NCBI RefSeq assembly: GCF_003568865.1
Contig: NZ_CP031117.1
Location: forward strand, 1-52,117
Direction of reading: 5' to 3'
Origin: Rubrobacter indicoceani
GTDB taxonomy: Bacteria > Actinomycetota > Rubrobacteria > Rubrobacterales > Rubrobacteraceae
DNA length: 52,117 nucleotides
A program made the translations under genes and the position numbers. Shown here piece by piece: positions 1 through 7,983 of the stretch. The notes beneath the pieces are model-generated. The model was not told the DNA's origin and ran no database searches. It saw nothing but the letters and a program-made list of their open reading frames with translations. Position 1 is the first letter of the stretch. Every line of letters begins with the position of its first letter.

Positions 1-1359
1 GCGACCTTCGCCGAAGAGCGCGACCTCGAATACCACCAGGACGACCTCGACAGCATCATAGTGAAAAAGCCCGGCACCCCCGGCTACGAGAACGCTCCGA
101 CCGTGATCCTCCACGGCCATATAGACATGGTATGCAAAACCGATGACGGGGTGGAGCACGACTTCTCCGCCGGGGGCGTGGATCTGGAGGTGGACGGCGA
201 GTTCGTCCGGGCGAAGGGGACGACGCTCGGGGCGGACAACGGCCTGGGTATCGCGTACATGATGGCACTCCTCGATTCGGACGATATCCCGCACCCCCCG
301 CTCGAATGCGTCATGACGGTCATGGAGGAGATGGGGAAGGTAGGCGGCGACAACATAGACGTGAGCCTGCTTTCCGGAAAGAGGATGATCGACTTCAACT
401 GGATCGAGGAAAAGCAGCTTCTTGCGGGCTGCTCCGGTGACGTATCCTGCCGGATAAACCTTCCGGCTCACTGGGAAGAGCCGGAGAGCGGTCTCACCGC
501 GATGGTTTTGGATATAAGGGGCCTGAGAGGCGGACACTGCGAGTTCGACATCCACCTCGAACGGGCCAACTCCATCGTCCTGCTCGCGCGTATCCTGAAC
601 GATGTACTGTACGAGAAAGACATCCGCATAGCCGCCGTCTCGGGCGGGGTGCAGAACAACGTTATAGCCGCCGAGTCGCGGGCCACTTTGCTTGTGAAAC
701 CCGAAGACGCCGACGACATCGCTCGCATCGTAGAGAAGGCGAGCCGGGACATCAAAAACGAGTTCACCATAGCCGACCCGGATATCTCCATATCCATTAC
801 CGAGAGCGACGAGCCGGTGTCCCGCGTCTTCTCCAAAGAGGCGGCGAGGACGCTGACTCGGTTTATCGCGCTTCTGCCGGACGGGGTTCAGACCCGGAAC
901 CTCGAAGTCGAGGAGAACTGGGAGACCTCGAACAACATCGGCATTATGACGATGGACGACGAGGGGGCGGAGATCATCTGCACCATCACCAGCGCCGTTA
1001 CCTCCCGCAAGCACGATGTCCTGAAGAAGATCTTCCTTCTCGCCGAGATGTCGGGCGGCGGTATCAGGGCCGAGCAGATGGGCCTCGACGCGCCGGAGTT
1101 TCCGTGGAACCCGGACTCCGAGATGCTCCAGGTAGCAAAGAAGTCCTACACCGACGTAATGGGCCGCGAACCGGAGATACTCGTCTCCGTGTGCAGCCTC
1201 GAACTCGGGATGTTCACGCAAAGAATCCCCGGCCTTGACACCATCGGCATCGGGACCGAGTTGCTGGACGTACACTCACCGAGGGAGCGGATGAACCACG
1301 AGTCCGTGGCGCGGGTGTGGCCCGTGATCAAGGACGTAATGAAGAACCTCGACAGGTAG
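1..1359 (+). CDS. pepD: Aminoacyl-histidine dipeptidase PepD, C-terminal 452 residues (gene continues from the right end of the window)
   Basis: This is an M20-family di-metal aminopeptidase that cleaves Xaa-His dipeptides such as carnosine in the cytoplasm. The frame is open from base 1. The first 39 residues lie at 52000-52117, giving about 491 residues in all, close to the usual 485. Visible motifs are HGHIDMV (metal His and catalytic-side Asp), TTLGADNG (bridging Asp), VMEEMG (catalytic and ligand Glu) and the late DVHSPRERM (metal His). One expected ligand is changed: where E. coli PepD has NTDSEEEG, this protein has DFNWIEE, so Asn (codon 397-399) replaces the Asp near residue 173. The gene lies 64 bp behind the BKACE gene on the circle and converges on the alcohol dehydrogenase. 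The family call is secure; activity is uncertain because of the Asn. Confidence 0.93.
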   Translation, partial: ATFAEERDLEYHQDDLDSIIVKKPGTPGYENAPTVILHGHIDMVCKTDDGVEHDFSAGGVDLEVDGEFVRAKGTTLGADNGLGIAYMMALLDSDDIPHPPLECVMTVMEEMGKVGGDNIDVSLLSGKRMIDFNWIEEKQLLAGCSGDVSCRINLPAHWEEPESGLTAMVLDIRGLRGGHCEFDIHLERANSIVLLARILNDVLYEKDIRIAAVSGGVQNNVIAAESRATLLVKPEDADDIARIVEKASRDIKNEFTIADPDISISITESDEPVSRVFSKEAARTLTRFIALLPDGVQTRNLEVEENWETSNNIGIMTMDDEGAEIICTITSAVTSRKHDVLKKIFLLAEMSGGGIRAEQMGLDAPEFPWNPDSEMLQVAKKSYTDVMGREPEILVSVCSLELGMFTQRIPGLDTIGIGTELLDVHSPRERMNHESVARVWPVIKDVMKNLDR

Positions 1360-1375
1360 GCGCGATACCGGAAAC

Positions 1376-1402
1376 GCCGGGGTGAGAACAAACCGCCCCG
1401 GC
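1376..1402. terminator. Short GC hairpin between convergent genes
   Basis: GCCGGGG and CCCCGGC form a 7-bp stem with a 13-nt loop in the 67-bp gap between the stops of pepD and the alcohol dehydrogenase. There is no T-run, so termination is inferred only from position. Confidence 0.4.
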
Positions 1403-1426
1403 TCCGATCTCTCCTGGCGGTGAGGG

Positions 1427-2485
1427 TTAATGGGAGTTATCTTCGTAGCCCGGTATCACGGCTACCTTGATACCTTCGCGGCCTGAGGCAGCCTCGACCG
1501 CGCTGGAGATGTCCTGTAATGGGAACCGGGATGTGATCATCCGCTCCGTCTCTACCTGCCCGGACACTACAAGGTCCAGGGCGACCTTGAAGTCCGCCCG
1601 GCGCGCCCCGGTCTGCCCCGTAACCCGCAGCTCGTTGTAGTGGATCAGGTTCGCCTCGACCTCGGACCAGCCCGCCCCGGCAAGCCCGGCGAAGAGGTTG
1701 ACCCGCCCGCCCTTCCGGGTCAACCGGAGGGTTTCGTTTACCAGTTGCGGCACACCGATACACAGAAACGACGCATCCACCCCTCGGCCTTCCGTATGTT
1801 CCGCAACGACTTCGGAGAGGCTCTGGCTTGTGGGGTCCACAACGACGTGCGCGCCGAACTCGGAGGCGAGCCTGCGGCGGCCCTCCGAACGCTGGCTGAC
1901 GATCACGGTCTCCGCCCCGGCGAGAAGGGCGAGCTGGACGTGAAAAAGACCTATCGGCCCAGCTCCGACGACGAGAACGGTGTCTCCGGCCTCCACCGGG
2001 GACCGCACCTGCCCGTAGACGCAGCAGGAGAGCGGCTCCACAAGCGCCAGTCTCTCGGAGGGCAGGTCCTCTTCTGCTGCAAACAGGCACCCCGCCGCTA
2101 CGGCCTCTGACGGGACCTTCATGTACTCGCTGAGGCCGCCGGGGATCTCATACCCCACGGCCCGCACGTTCTCACAGACGTTCTCCATGTCGCGCCTGCA
2201 GTAGAAGCACTCTCCGCACGGAATCATCGGGGTGATCGTCACCGGAGTCCCTATTTTGAACCCCCGAACCCCCTCGCCCCTCTCCACGACGTGTCCGGCA
2301 ACCTCGTGGCCGATGATGGCGGGAAGGGTTATCCCGGTGGTCTTCTCCCCGCGCAGGATACGCAGGTCCGTACCGCACAGCGTGTTCGCCCCGACCTTGA
2401 CGAGTACCTCCCCCGGTCCCGTATCCGGAGAAGCCATCTCCCTGACCGCCAGAGTTCCGGAACCCTCAAAGACCGCTGCTTTCAT
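1427..2485 (-). CDS. Zinc-dependent medium-chain alcohol/polyol dehydrogenase
   Basis: A 352-residue MDR-superfamily dehydrogenase, probably oxidising a secondary hydroxyl of a sugar alcohol with NAD(P). The start at MKAAVFEG was chosen over the ORF start 63 bases upstream. It matches family N-termini and has GGAGG 10 nt before the ATG. The catalytic zinc site is visible as Cys37 (CGTD), His60-Glu61 (GHE) and Glu150. The structural zinc cysteines are Cys90, 93, 96 and 104 (CGECFYCRRDMENVC), and the Rossmann loop is VGAGPIG at about 173-179. It is closest in pattern to threonine, sorbitol and galactitol-phosphate dehydrogenases; the substrate cannot be read from the sequence. It is divergent from the E1 operon and shares its upstream region, so it is probably controlled by the same 36-bp element. 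Confidence 0.88.
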   Translation of the reverse strand: MKAAVFEGSGTLAVREMASPDTGPGEVLVKVGANTLCGTDLRILRGEKTTGITLPAIIGHEVAGHVVERGEGVRGFKIGTPVTITPMIPCGECFYCRRDMENVCENVRAVGYEIPGGLSEYMKVPSEAVAAGCLFAAEEDLPSERLALVEPLSCCVYGQVRSPVEAGDTVLVVGAGPIGLFHVQLALLAGAETVIVSQRSEGRRRLASEFGAHVVVDPTSQSLSEVVAEHTEGRGVDASFLCIGVPQLVNETLRLTRKGGRVNLFAGLAGAGWSEVEANLIHYNELRVTGQTGARRADFKVALDLVVSGQVETERMITSRFPLQDISSAVEAASGREGIKVAVIPGYEDNSH

Positions 2486-2593
2486 CCCTCGCCTACCTCC
2501 AGGTATAAGATCCGACCATCCATCCCCGTCGACGCCTTTCTTTTGCACCAGAGTTTCTCATGGTCGCTGCGTGTTGCGCACGATTCTACTCTT

Positions 2594-2629
2594 TGATACT
2601 GTTGAAATAGGTGTAAACAATTGCGCCAA
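2594..2629 (+). promoter_or_regulatory. Shared 36-bp element, copy A (candidate SorC operator)
   Basis: TGATAC, 23 nt, then GCGCCAA, in the AT-rich divergent region between the alcohol dehydrogenase and the E1 operon. The element matches copy B beside the SorC regulator gene in both hexamer ends, in the exact 23-nt spacing and in the AACAATT preceding GCGCCAA. Assignment to the SorC protein is inference. Confidence 0.6.
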
Positions 2630-2720
2630 ATGCTTGTGGGAACGGGAGGTTTTGATTTGAGTGAAAGACGGTTGGCCGTGCTGTTCGCCGGGGTCTTCTG
2701 CTTCCGGGAAAGGGGGGGAG

Positions 2721-3713
2721 ATGGCTTTGTCGGATGAATTTCTGCTGGAGATGCACCGGAGGATGGTGCGTATCCGGCTCTTTGACGAGCGGGCCTCGAA
2801 GATGGTCAAGCGCGGTCACATACCGGGGACGGTGCACACGAGCATCGGGCAGGAGGCTCAGGTTGTGGGGGCTTGCATGGCCCTCGAAGACGACGACTAC
2901 ATGACGGGCAACCACCGGAGCCACGGCCATCCCATCGGGAAGGGGTCGCCGCTCGGGCCGCTCATGGCGGAGCTTGTCGGGAAGGCCACCGGGATCTGCA
3001 AGGGCAAGGGCGGGTCGCTGCATCTGGCGGACTTCTCGGTCGGGAGCCTCGGGGAGTCCGGGATCGTCGGTTCTTCAATCCCGATTGCAACCGGGGCCGG
3101 GCTGTCGTCGCAGGTGCTTGGAAACAAACGGGTTTCGCTGGCGTTCTTCGGGGACGGGGCGGCAAACCAGGGTTGTCTTTACGAAGCCCTCAACCTCGCC
3201 GGGGCGTGGAAGCTCCCCGTCGTCTACCTCTGTGAGAACAACCAGTACGCGCTGTCCACCCCGGCGCACACCGTGACCTCGGGGCGGATCGCCGACCGGG
3301 CTGCGGGCTTCGGGATACCGGGCGTTCGGGTGGAGAACGGTCAGGACGTGCTCGCCGTCTACGAGGCCGTCAGCGAGGCCGTGCGCCGGGCGCGGGCCGG
3401 AGAGGGGCCGAGCCTGCTGGAGGTCGTCACGTACCGCTACCGGGAGCACTCCGAGGGGCTCAGGATCAACGTGGACTACCGCGATGAAGCCGAGCGCGAG
3501 ACGTGGCTTTCGCAGGACCCGATCACGCTCTTCGGCAGGGTGCTCGTCGAGCGCGGCGTCGCCACCGCAGACGAAGTGGACGCGCTGGAAAAGGAGATCG
3601 CCGAGGAGGTCGAGGAGTCCGTGCGGTTTACGAACGAGAGCCCGTACCCGGAGGCCGAAGTCGCCTTCGAGGACCTGTACACCGACCCTCACACAAGCGA
3701 GGTGGTCCGCTGA
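2721..3713 (+). CDS. Thiamine-diphosphate dehydrogenase E1 component, alpha subunit (pyruvate/acetoin dehydrogenase type)
   Basis: Alpha subunit (330 residues) of an alpha2beta2 E1 that decarboxylates a 2-oxo acid or cleaves an acyloin and passes the acyl group to lipoate. The TPP/Mg motif runs from GDGAANQG (about 144-151) to CENN (171-174). The GNHRSHGH loop near 63-70 is typical. The start at MALSDEF fits family N-termini. A GTG at 2661 with GGGAGG about 10 nt upstream would add 20 residues including two cysteines and remains possible. It is the first gene of a long operon with E1 beta, a lipoyl domain and a sugar ABC importer. No E2 or E3 gene is present on this molecule. It resembles AcoA as much as PdhA; the substrate is unknown. 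Confidence 0.88.
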   Translation: MALSDEFLLEMHRRMVRIRLFDERASKMVKRGHIPGTVHTSIGQEAQVVGACMALEDDDYMTGNHRSHGHPIGKGSPLGPLMAELVGKATGICKGKGGSLHLADFSVGSLGESGIVGSSIPIATGAGLSSQVLGNKRVSLAFFGDGAANQGCLYEALNLAGAWKLPVVYLCENNQYALSTPAHTVTSGRIADRAAGFGIPGVRVENGQDVLAVYEAVSEAVRRARAGEGPSLLEVVTYRYREHSEGLRINVDYRDEAERETWLSQDPITLFGRVLVERGVATADEVDALEKEIAEEVEESVRFTNESPYPEAEVAFEDLYTDPHTSEVVR

Positions 3714-4774
3714 TGACCCAGATGACCTACATCGGCGCGATCGGCGCGGCGCAGCGCGAGGCCCTCACGGCGGACGAGCGCGTCGTGGTAATCGGCGAGG
3801 ACGTGGAGGCCAACGTCTACGGAACGACCGGGGCCAGTCGCCAGCGGGCCGAAGAGGGCGACTTCGTCCAGATGTTCGGGAAGAACCGGGTACGCAACAC
3901 CCCGATCTCCGAGGAGGTCATAGCCGGGGCCGCCATCGGCGCGGCCATGACCGGGCTACGGCCGATCGTGGACCTCTCGTACTCGAGCTTCCTGTACCTT
4001 GCGATGGATCAGTTCGTCAACCAGGCGGCGAAGAGCCGGTACATGTTCGGGGGGCAGGCCTCCATCCCGGTCGTGTTCCGCTCGGCGATGTTCTACTCGC
4101 TGAACGCCGGGGCGCACCACGCAGACCGTCCGTACCCCATGTTCATGAACGTGCCGGGGCTGAAGGTGATCACCCCGGCCTCGCCCGCCGACGCCAAGGG
4201 ACTTCTGCTTTCGGCGGTGGAGAGCGACGATCCGGTTCTGTGCTTCGAGGCCGTCCCGCTCTGGGGGACAAAGGAAGAGGTCTCGGAAGAGGAGTACCGC
4301 ATACCCTTCGGGGTTGCAAGGACGGTTCGCGAGGGGGGAGACGTAACGATAGTCGCCATCTCCGGCTCGGTCATGGACGCGGTCGCGGCGGCGGACGAGC
4401 TCGCCGAAGAAGGAATAAGCGCGGAGGTTATAGACCCGAGGACGCTTGTCCCGCTCGACAGCGAGGCGATCGTAAAGTCGGTCGAGAAGACCGGACGGCT
4501 CGTTATAGCGGAGCCGGCGCACAGAACGTGCGGGGCGGCGGCGGAGATCTCGGCAATAGTCGCGGAGGAGGCCATTCACGCGCTGCGCGGCCCCATCCTC
4601 CGGGTAACGGCCCCGGATATGCAGATCCCGTTCAGCCCGGTTCTCGAGAGCCTGCTCTACCCGACAAAGGAGAAGATCCTGGACGCGGTGAGACGGGTCT
4701 GCGGCGAGGCTCCGCAGGAGAAACGCTCCGGCGAGCCGAAGGCCTACGCCGACGCCAAAGACGCACCACAGTAA
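3713..4774 (+). CDS. Thiamine-diphosphate dehydrogenase E1 component, beta subunit
   Basis: Beta subunit (353 residues), partner of the alpha subunit upstream. The ATG at 3713 overlaps the alpha stop (TGATGA) by one base, with GAGGTGG before it; a second ATG three codons on is possible. The N-terminal transketolase-pyrimidine domain carries the conserved VVIGEDV and NTPISEEVIAG segments, the latter containing the cofactor-activating Glu. The C-terminal transketolase domain includes the GDVTIVAISG and VIDPRTLVPLD segments. The last 25 or so residues are a charged tail not typical of the family. Pairing with alpha is certain from the arrangement; the substrate is not known. Confidence 0.92.
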   Translation: MTQMTYIGAIGAAQREALTADERVVVIGEDVEANVYGTTGASRQRAEEGDFVQMFGKNRVRNTPISEEVIAGAAIGAAMTGLRPIVDLSYSSFLYLAMDQFVNQAAKSRYMFGGQASIPVVFRSAMFYSLNAGAHHADRPYPMFMNVPGLKVITPASPADAKGLLLSAVESDDPVLCFEAVPLWGTKEEVSEEEYRIPFGVARTVREGGDVTIVAISGSVMDAVAAADELAEEGISAEVIDPRTLVPLDSEAIVKSVEKTGRLVIAEPAHRTCGAAAEISAIVAEEAIHALRGPILRVTAPDMQIPFSPVLESLLYPTKEKILDAVRRVCGEAPQEKRSGEPKAYADAKDAPQ

Positions 4775-4802
4775 TAAAACAAAGACACGAAAAAGGAGGA
4801 AA

Positions 4803-5042
4803 GTGAGGACCGAGGTATTGCTCCCGCAGTGGGGCATGGGGATGAGCGAGGGGACCGTCGTCGGCTGGCTCAAGAAGGTCGGCGACGAGGTTACCGAGGA
4901 CGAGCCGCTCGCCGAAATCGAGGCCGAGAAAGTAACCGAAACGCTCGAAGCCCCGGAGACCGGAAAGCTTGTCGAGATACTGGTAGAGGCGGGTGAGACG
5001 GCGAAAGTACGAACGGTGCTGGCGATTATCGAGTCGGAGTAA
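4803..5042 (+). CDS. Free-standing lipoyl-domain protein
   Basis: A 79-residue protein consisting only of a lipoyl domain. Lys43 in EIEAEKVTETL is the expected lipoylation site, and LPQWGMGMSEG is the usual N-terminal strand. It starts at GTG 4803 behind AAAAGGAGGA with a short spacing. In normal 2-oxo acid dehydrogenase E2 proteins this domain is fused to a subunit-binding and an acyltransferase domain. Both are missing and the stop codon is clean, so this is not a truncation by frameshift within the visible sequence. It follows E1 beta by 28 bp, and presumably it shuttles the acyl or reducing equivalents from this E1 to a partner encoded elsewhere. Confidence 0.9.
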   Translation: MRTEVLLPQWGMGMSEGTVVGWLKKVGDEVTEDEPLAEIEAEKVTETLEAPETGKLVEILVEAGETAKVRTVLAIIESE

Positions 5043-5112
5043 CAGAGGAAGAACGGAACCGGGGCTCTGGTCGGGGAACCACGGCTCTGAAGATCTGGAG
5101 AGGAGGAGTTAA

Positions 5113-6351
5113 ATGACATTCGAGGTGAAGAGAAGCACGCTGACCCGCAGGCGGTTGCTAAAGGGCATGGGGGTTCTGGGGCTCGGGGCGCTGGGCCTGC
5201 CCGTCCTCGGCGGATGCGGGGGCGGAGCGGGCGGCAGCAGCGGTGGCGGCGGCGGGGGTGACACGATAAGGATCGCCTCAATCCGCTGGGATGCGGGGGA
5301 CATCTTCTTTAACGCCGTGCAGTACGGGCAGGAGCTCGAGGTGGAGCGTCTCCGGGAAGAAGAGGGAATAAACGTAGACTTCACCGTCTCGGCGGCGAGC
5401 GACGAGAGCGAACAGGTGAACGCCATGCAGACGCAGATAGACAGCGGCGTTCAGGGCCTTCTTCATACCCCGTGGCGGGGCGAGGCCATGAGGCCCCTGC
5501 TCTCCCAGGCAAACGAACGCGGCATACCCGTCGTGACGCACAACCTTATCGTCCCCGACGCCCCGCAGACCCACGTTGCGGTGGACAACATAGAGGCTGG
5601 ACGCCTCGCCGCCGAGACGCTGGTGCGGCGGCTCGAAGAGCTGCGCGGGCCGGACTGGGCCGAAGAGGAAGGGCTTATAATCGCCACGCGGTGCTTCACG
5701 ACGCAGGCCTTCGACATCGCCCGCTTCACCGGGTTCGAAGAGGTCATGAACCCCATACTGGAGGCGAACCCGAACCTGCAGCTGGAAGTCTTCGAGACCA
5801 ACTGCAACGCCGACGAGGCGCGCACCGGCGTGGAGGATCTCCTTTCCCGCTACGGCAACGAGATGCTGCGGGCGGTCTGGAGCATAGAGGGGACCGGGGC
5901 GGTCGGCGGGATCATCCCGGCGCTTCAGAACCGGGACCTGATGTTCGACGCGGACGACCCCAAGCACATCCCGCTATCGAGCATAGACGGCACCGGGCCG
6001 GAGATGGAGGCGATCTCCCGCGGACAGCTCGACCATTCGTCGCAGCAGCCGACCATCGGCGAGGGCATCATGAGCATGCGGCTGCTGGTCGCCATGATCC
6101 AGAACGACGGTCAGGTCCCCGACGATCTCGCCGGGCCGACGGTCTACGAGGACGCCGAGGAGGTCTGGCAGCCGCTCGATGTCGTGGAAGACGACCGCTT
6201 CGAGGGGATGTGGTACCAGCTCCCGATCGTCCAGATACCGGGGGACATCCCGCCGGACAGCCCGGACTCCTGGCCGAACCAGGTCGCGGGCGAGGTCGAG
6301 GGGGCGTTTAAAGGCAGCGAACACCCCGGCACAGACCACAACCACGCCTAG
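5113..6351 (+). CDS. Sugar/polyol ABC transporter, substrate-binding lipoprotein (RbsB-like)
   Basis: A 412-residue solute-binding protein of the periplasmic-binding-protein type 1 class used by ribose, xylose and polyol importers. The N-terminus has a twin-arginine-like TRRRLLKG (11-18), a hydrophobic stretch and a lipobox VLGGC with Cys35. It is therefore probably exported folded and lipid-anchored outside the membrane, followed by a Gly/Ser linker. The mature part contains typical segments such as GVQGLLHTPW and VTHNLIVPDA and a DNIEAGRLAAE helix. GGAGGAG sits 6 nt before the ATG. It is followed by its ATPase and permease genes. The kinase, dehydrogenase and aldolase downstream suggest the ligand is a sugar alcohol or related sugar. 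Confidence 0.9.
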   Translation: MTFEVKRSTLTRRRLLKGMGVLGLGALGLPVLGGCGGGAGGSSGGGGGGDTIRIASIRWDAGDIFFNAVQYGQELEVERLREEEGINVDFTVSAASDESEQVNAMQTQIDSGVQGLLHTPWRGEAMRPLLSQANERGIPVVTHNLIVPDAPQTHVAVDNIEAGRLAAETLVRRLEELRGPDWAEEEGLIIATRCFTTQAFDIARFTGFEEVMNPILEANPNLQLEVFETNCNADEARTGVEDLLSRYGNEMLRAVWSIEGTGAVGGIIPALQNRDLMFDADDPKHIPLSSIDGTGPEMEAISRGQLDHSSQQPTIGEGIMSMRLLVAMIQNDGQVPDDLAGPTVYEDAEEVWQPLDVVEDDRFEGMWYQLPIVQIPGDIPPDSPDSWPNQVAGEVEGAFKGSEHPGTDHNHA

Positions 6352-6372
6352 AAGAGGGGAGGAAGCGTCCAG

Positions 6373-7983
6373 ATGATGCGCCAGAACTCCGGAGAAGGGG
6401 CTTCGGCTTTGACCGAGCGTGTCTCCTACCGGGTCGATGGTCTGACCAAGACCTTCCCCGGGGTCGAGGCGCTCAAGGACGTCTCGATGGAGGTGGGGGA
6501 GGGGGAGATCCACGGCATCGTCGGTAAAAACGGGGCCGGCAAGTCCGTCCTGATGAGCGTCCTAGCCGGTCTTCTCCCGGCGACCGCCGGGGAGATCCAC
6601 ATCGGTGAGGAACCCGTGGATCTCCGTCGTTACAACACGCCGAGGGCTCATTCTCTCGGCGTGGAGCTTATACCGCAGGAACCGACCTCCGCGCCGGACA
6701 TGAGTGTGCAGGACAACCTGTTTCTCGGGTCCGGGTTTGCCGGGCGGCTCGGGTTTATAGAGCTGAAGCGGCTCTCCGAGCAGGTTCGGGAGGTTATAGA
6801 CCGGCTCGAGATATCCGCGCGCCCCGAGTGGCCGATAAAGTACGTCTCGGTCGAGGATCAGCAGCTTCTGGCCTTCGGGAAGGCCCTGTACGTCAACAAG
6901 GCCCGCGTCATCCTGCTCGACGAGATAACCGCTACCCTGCCGCGCCAGAGAAAAACCCGGTTTCTTGAGTTTCTCAGAGCCGAGGTCGAGCGGCAGCCGG
7001 AGCTGTCCTTTACCCTGATCTCCCACCACATAGACGAGATCATGGAGTTCTGCGACTGGGTTACGGTGATGAGGGATGGCAGGGCGATAGGGCCTCTGAA
7101 GGTGGGCGAGATCACCAAGTCCGAGCTCGCCGACCACATAACCGGTGGGTCGCACGTCGCGTCCGGGGGACGCTCGCCGGAGAGCGTTCGGGAAGGGCGG
7201 GAGAGGCACCCGGTCGTGCTGAGCGCGAGCGGCCTCACGAGCCCGGGTAACTTCAGGGACGTGAGCTTCGAGCTCAGGGGCGGGCAGGTTATCGGGGTCG
7301 CGGGGCTTGCGGAATCGTCCGGCAAGGACGCCCTGCTTCCGGCGCTCGTGGGGCTCGCAAAGGTCACGGACGGTGAGATAAAGGTCAAGGGAGAGCCGCT
7401 GCGAGGGGCGAACCCGCGCAAGGCCCTGCAGCGGGGGGTCGTGTATTTGCCGAAGAAGCGTGAGGAAGAGGCGGTCATCACGGAAGGGTCCGTGCAGGAC
7501 AACCTCCTTGCAAGCATCTACGACCGAATCCGCAACTTTCTGGGGGTAATAGACAGCAGCAAAGCGCGAAGCATCGCGCAGGAGAACATCAGGGAGTACG
7601 GGATCAAGGCCCGCTCGGCCAAAGTCAGGATAGATACGCTCTCCGGCGGCAACCGCCAGAAGGTGATGCTCGCCCGGTTGATGAACACCTCGCCCGTCGT
7701 GCTGCTGCTGGACGAGCCGACGCGCGGCGTTGACCTCGGGGCCAAGGCCGAGATCATGAACCTTATACGCAACTCCCTGACCGCAGACCGGGCAGTAATC
7801 ATCACATCAGAGAGCGAAGAGGAATTGGTGGAGCTATGCGACCAGATACTGGTGATAAACCGAGGACGGCTGGTGAGAACGCTGTCGAGAAGCGAGGAGA
7901 CGTTCACTCAGCAGGAGGTGTACCGCCTGCTGCAGGGAGTGGGGGTGAGTCCTTCGGAGGAAAGCTCAGACGCTTCGGCGTAA
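6373..7983 (+). CDS. Sugar/polyol ABC transporter ATPase with two nucleotide-binding domains (RbsA/XylG-like)
   Basis: A 536-residue tandem ATPase driving the importer. Domain 1 has Walker A GKNGAGKS, Walker B VILLDEITA and an H-loop in TLISHHIDE, but its signature (YVSVEDQQ) is degenerate. Domain 2 has a degenerate Walker A (GLAESSGKD), a canonical LSGGNRQK signature and Walker B LLLDEPTRG. This asymmetry is normal for the RbsA/MglA family. The start is the first of two adjacent ATG codons, with GGGGAGG 10 nt upstream. The 3' end overlaps the permease reading frame by 148 bases, which is unusual. Confidence 0.93.
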   Translation: MMRQNSGEGASALTERVSYRVDGLTKTFPGVEALKDVSMEVGEGEIHGIVGKNGAGKSVLMSVLAGLLPATAGEIHIGEEPVDLRRYNTPRAHSLGVELIPQEPTSAPDMSVQDNLFLGSGFAGRLGFIELKRLSEQVREVIDRLEISARPEWPIKYVSVEDQQLLAFGKALYVNKARVILLDEITATLPRQRKTRFLEFLRAEVERQPELSFTLISHHIDEIMEFCDWVTVMRDGRAIGPLKVGEITKSELADHITGGSHVASGGRSPESVREGRERHPVVLSASGLTSPGNFRDVSFELRGGQVIGVAGLAESSGKDALLPALVGLAKVTDGEIKVKGEPLRGANPRKALQRGVVYLPKKREEEAVITEGSVQDNLLASIYDRIRNFLGVIDSSKARSIAQENIREYGIKARSAKVRIDTLSGGNRQKVMLARLMNTSPVVLLLDEPTRGVDLGAKAEIMNLIRNSLTADRAVIITSESEEELVELCDQILVINRGRLVRTLSRSEETFTQQEVYRLLQGVGVSPSEESSDASA

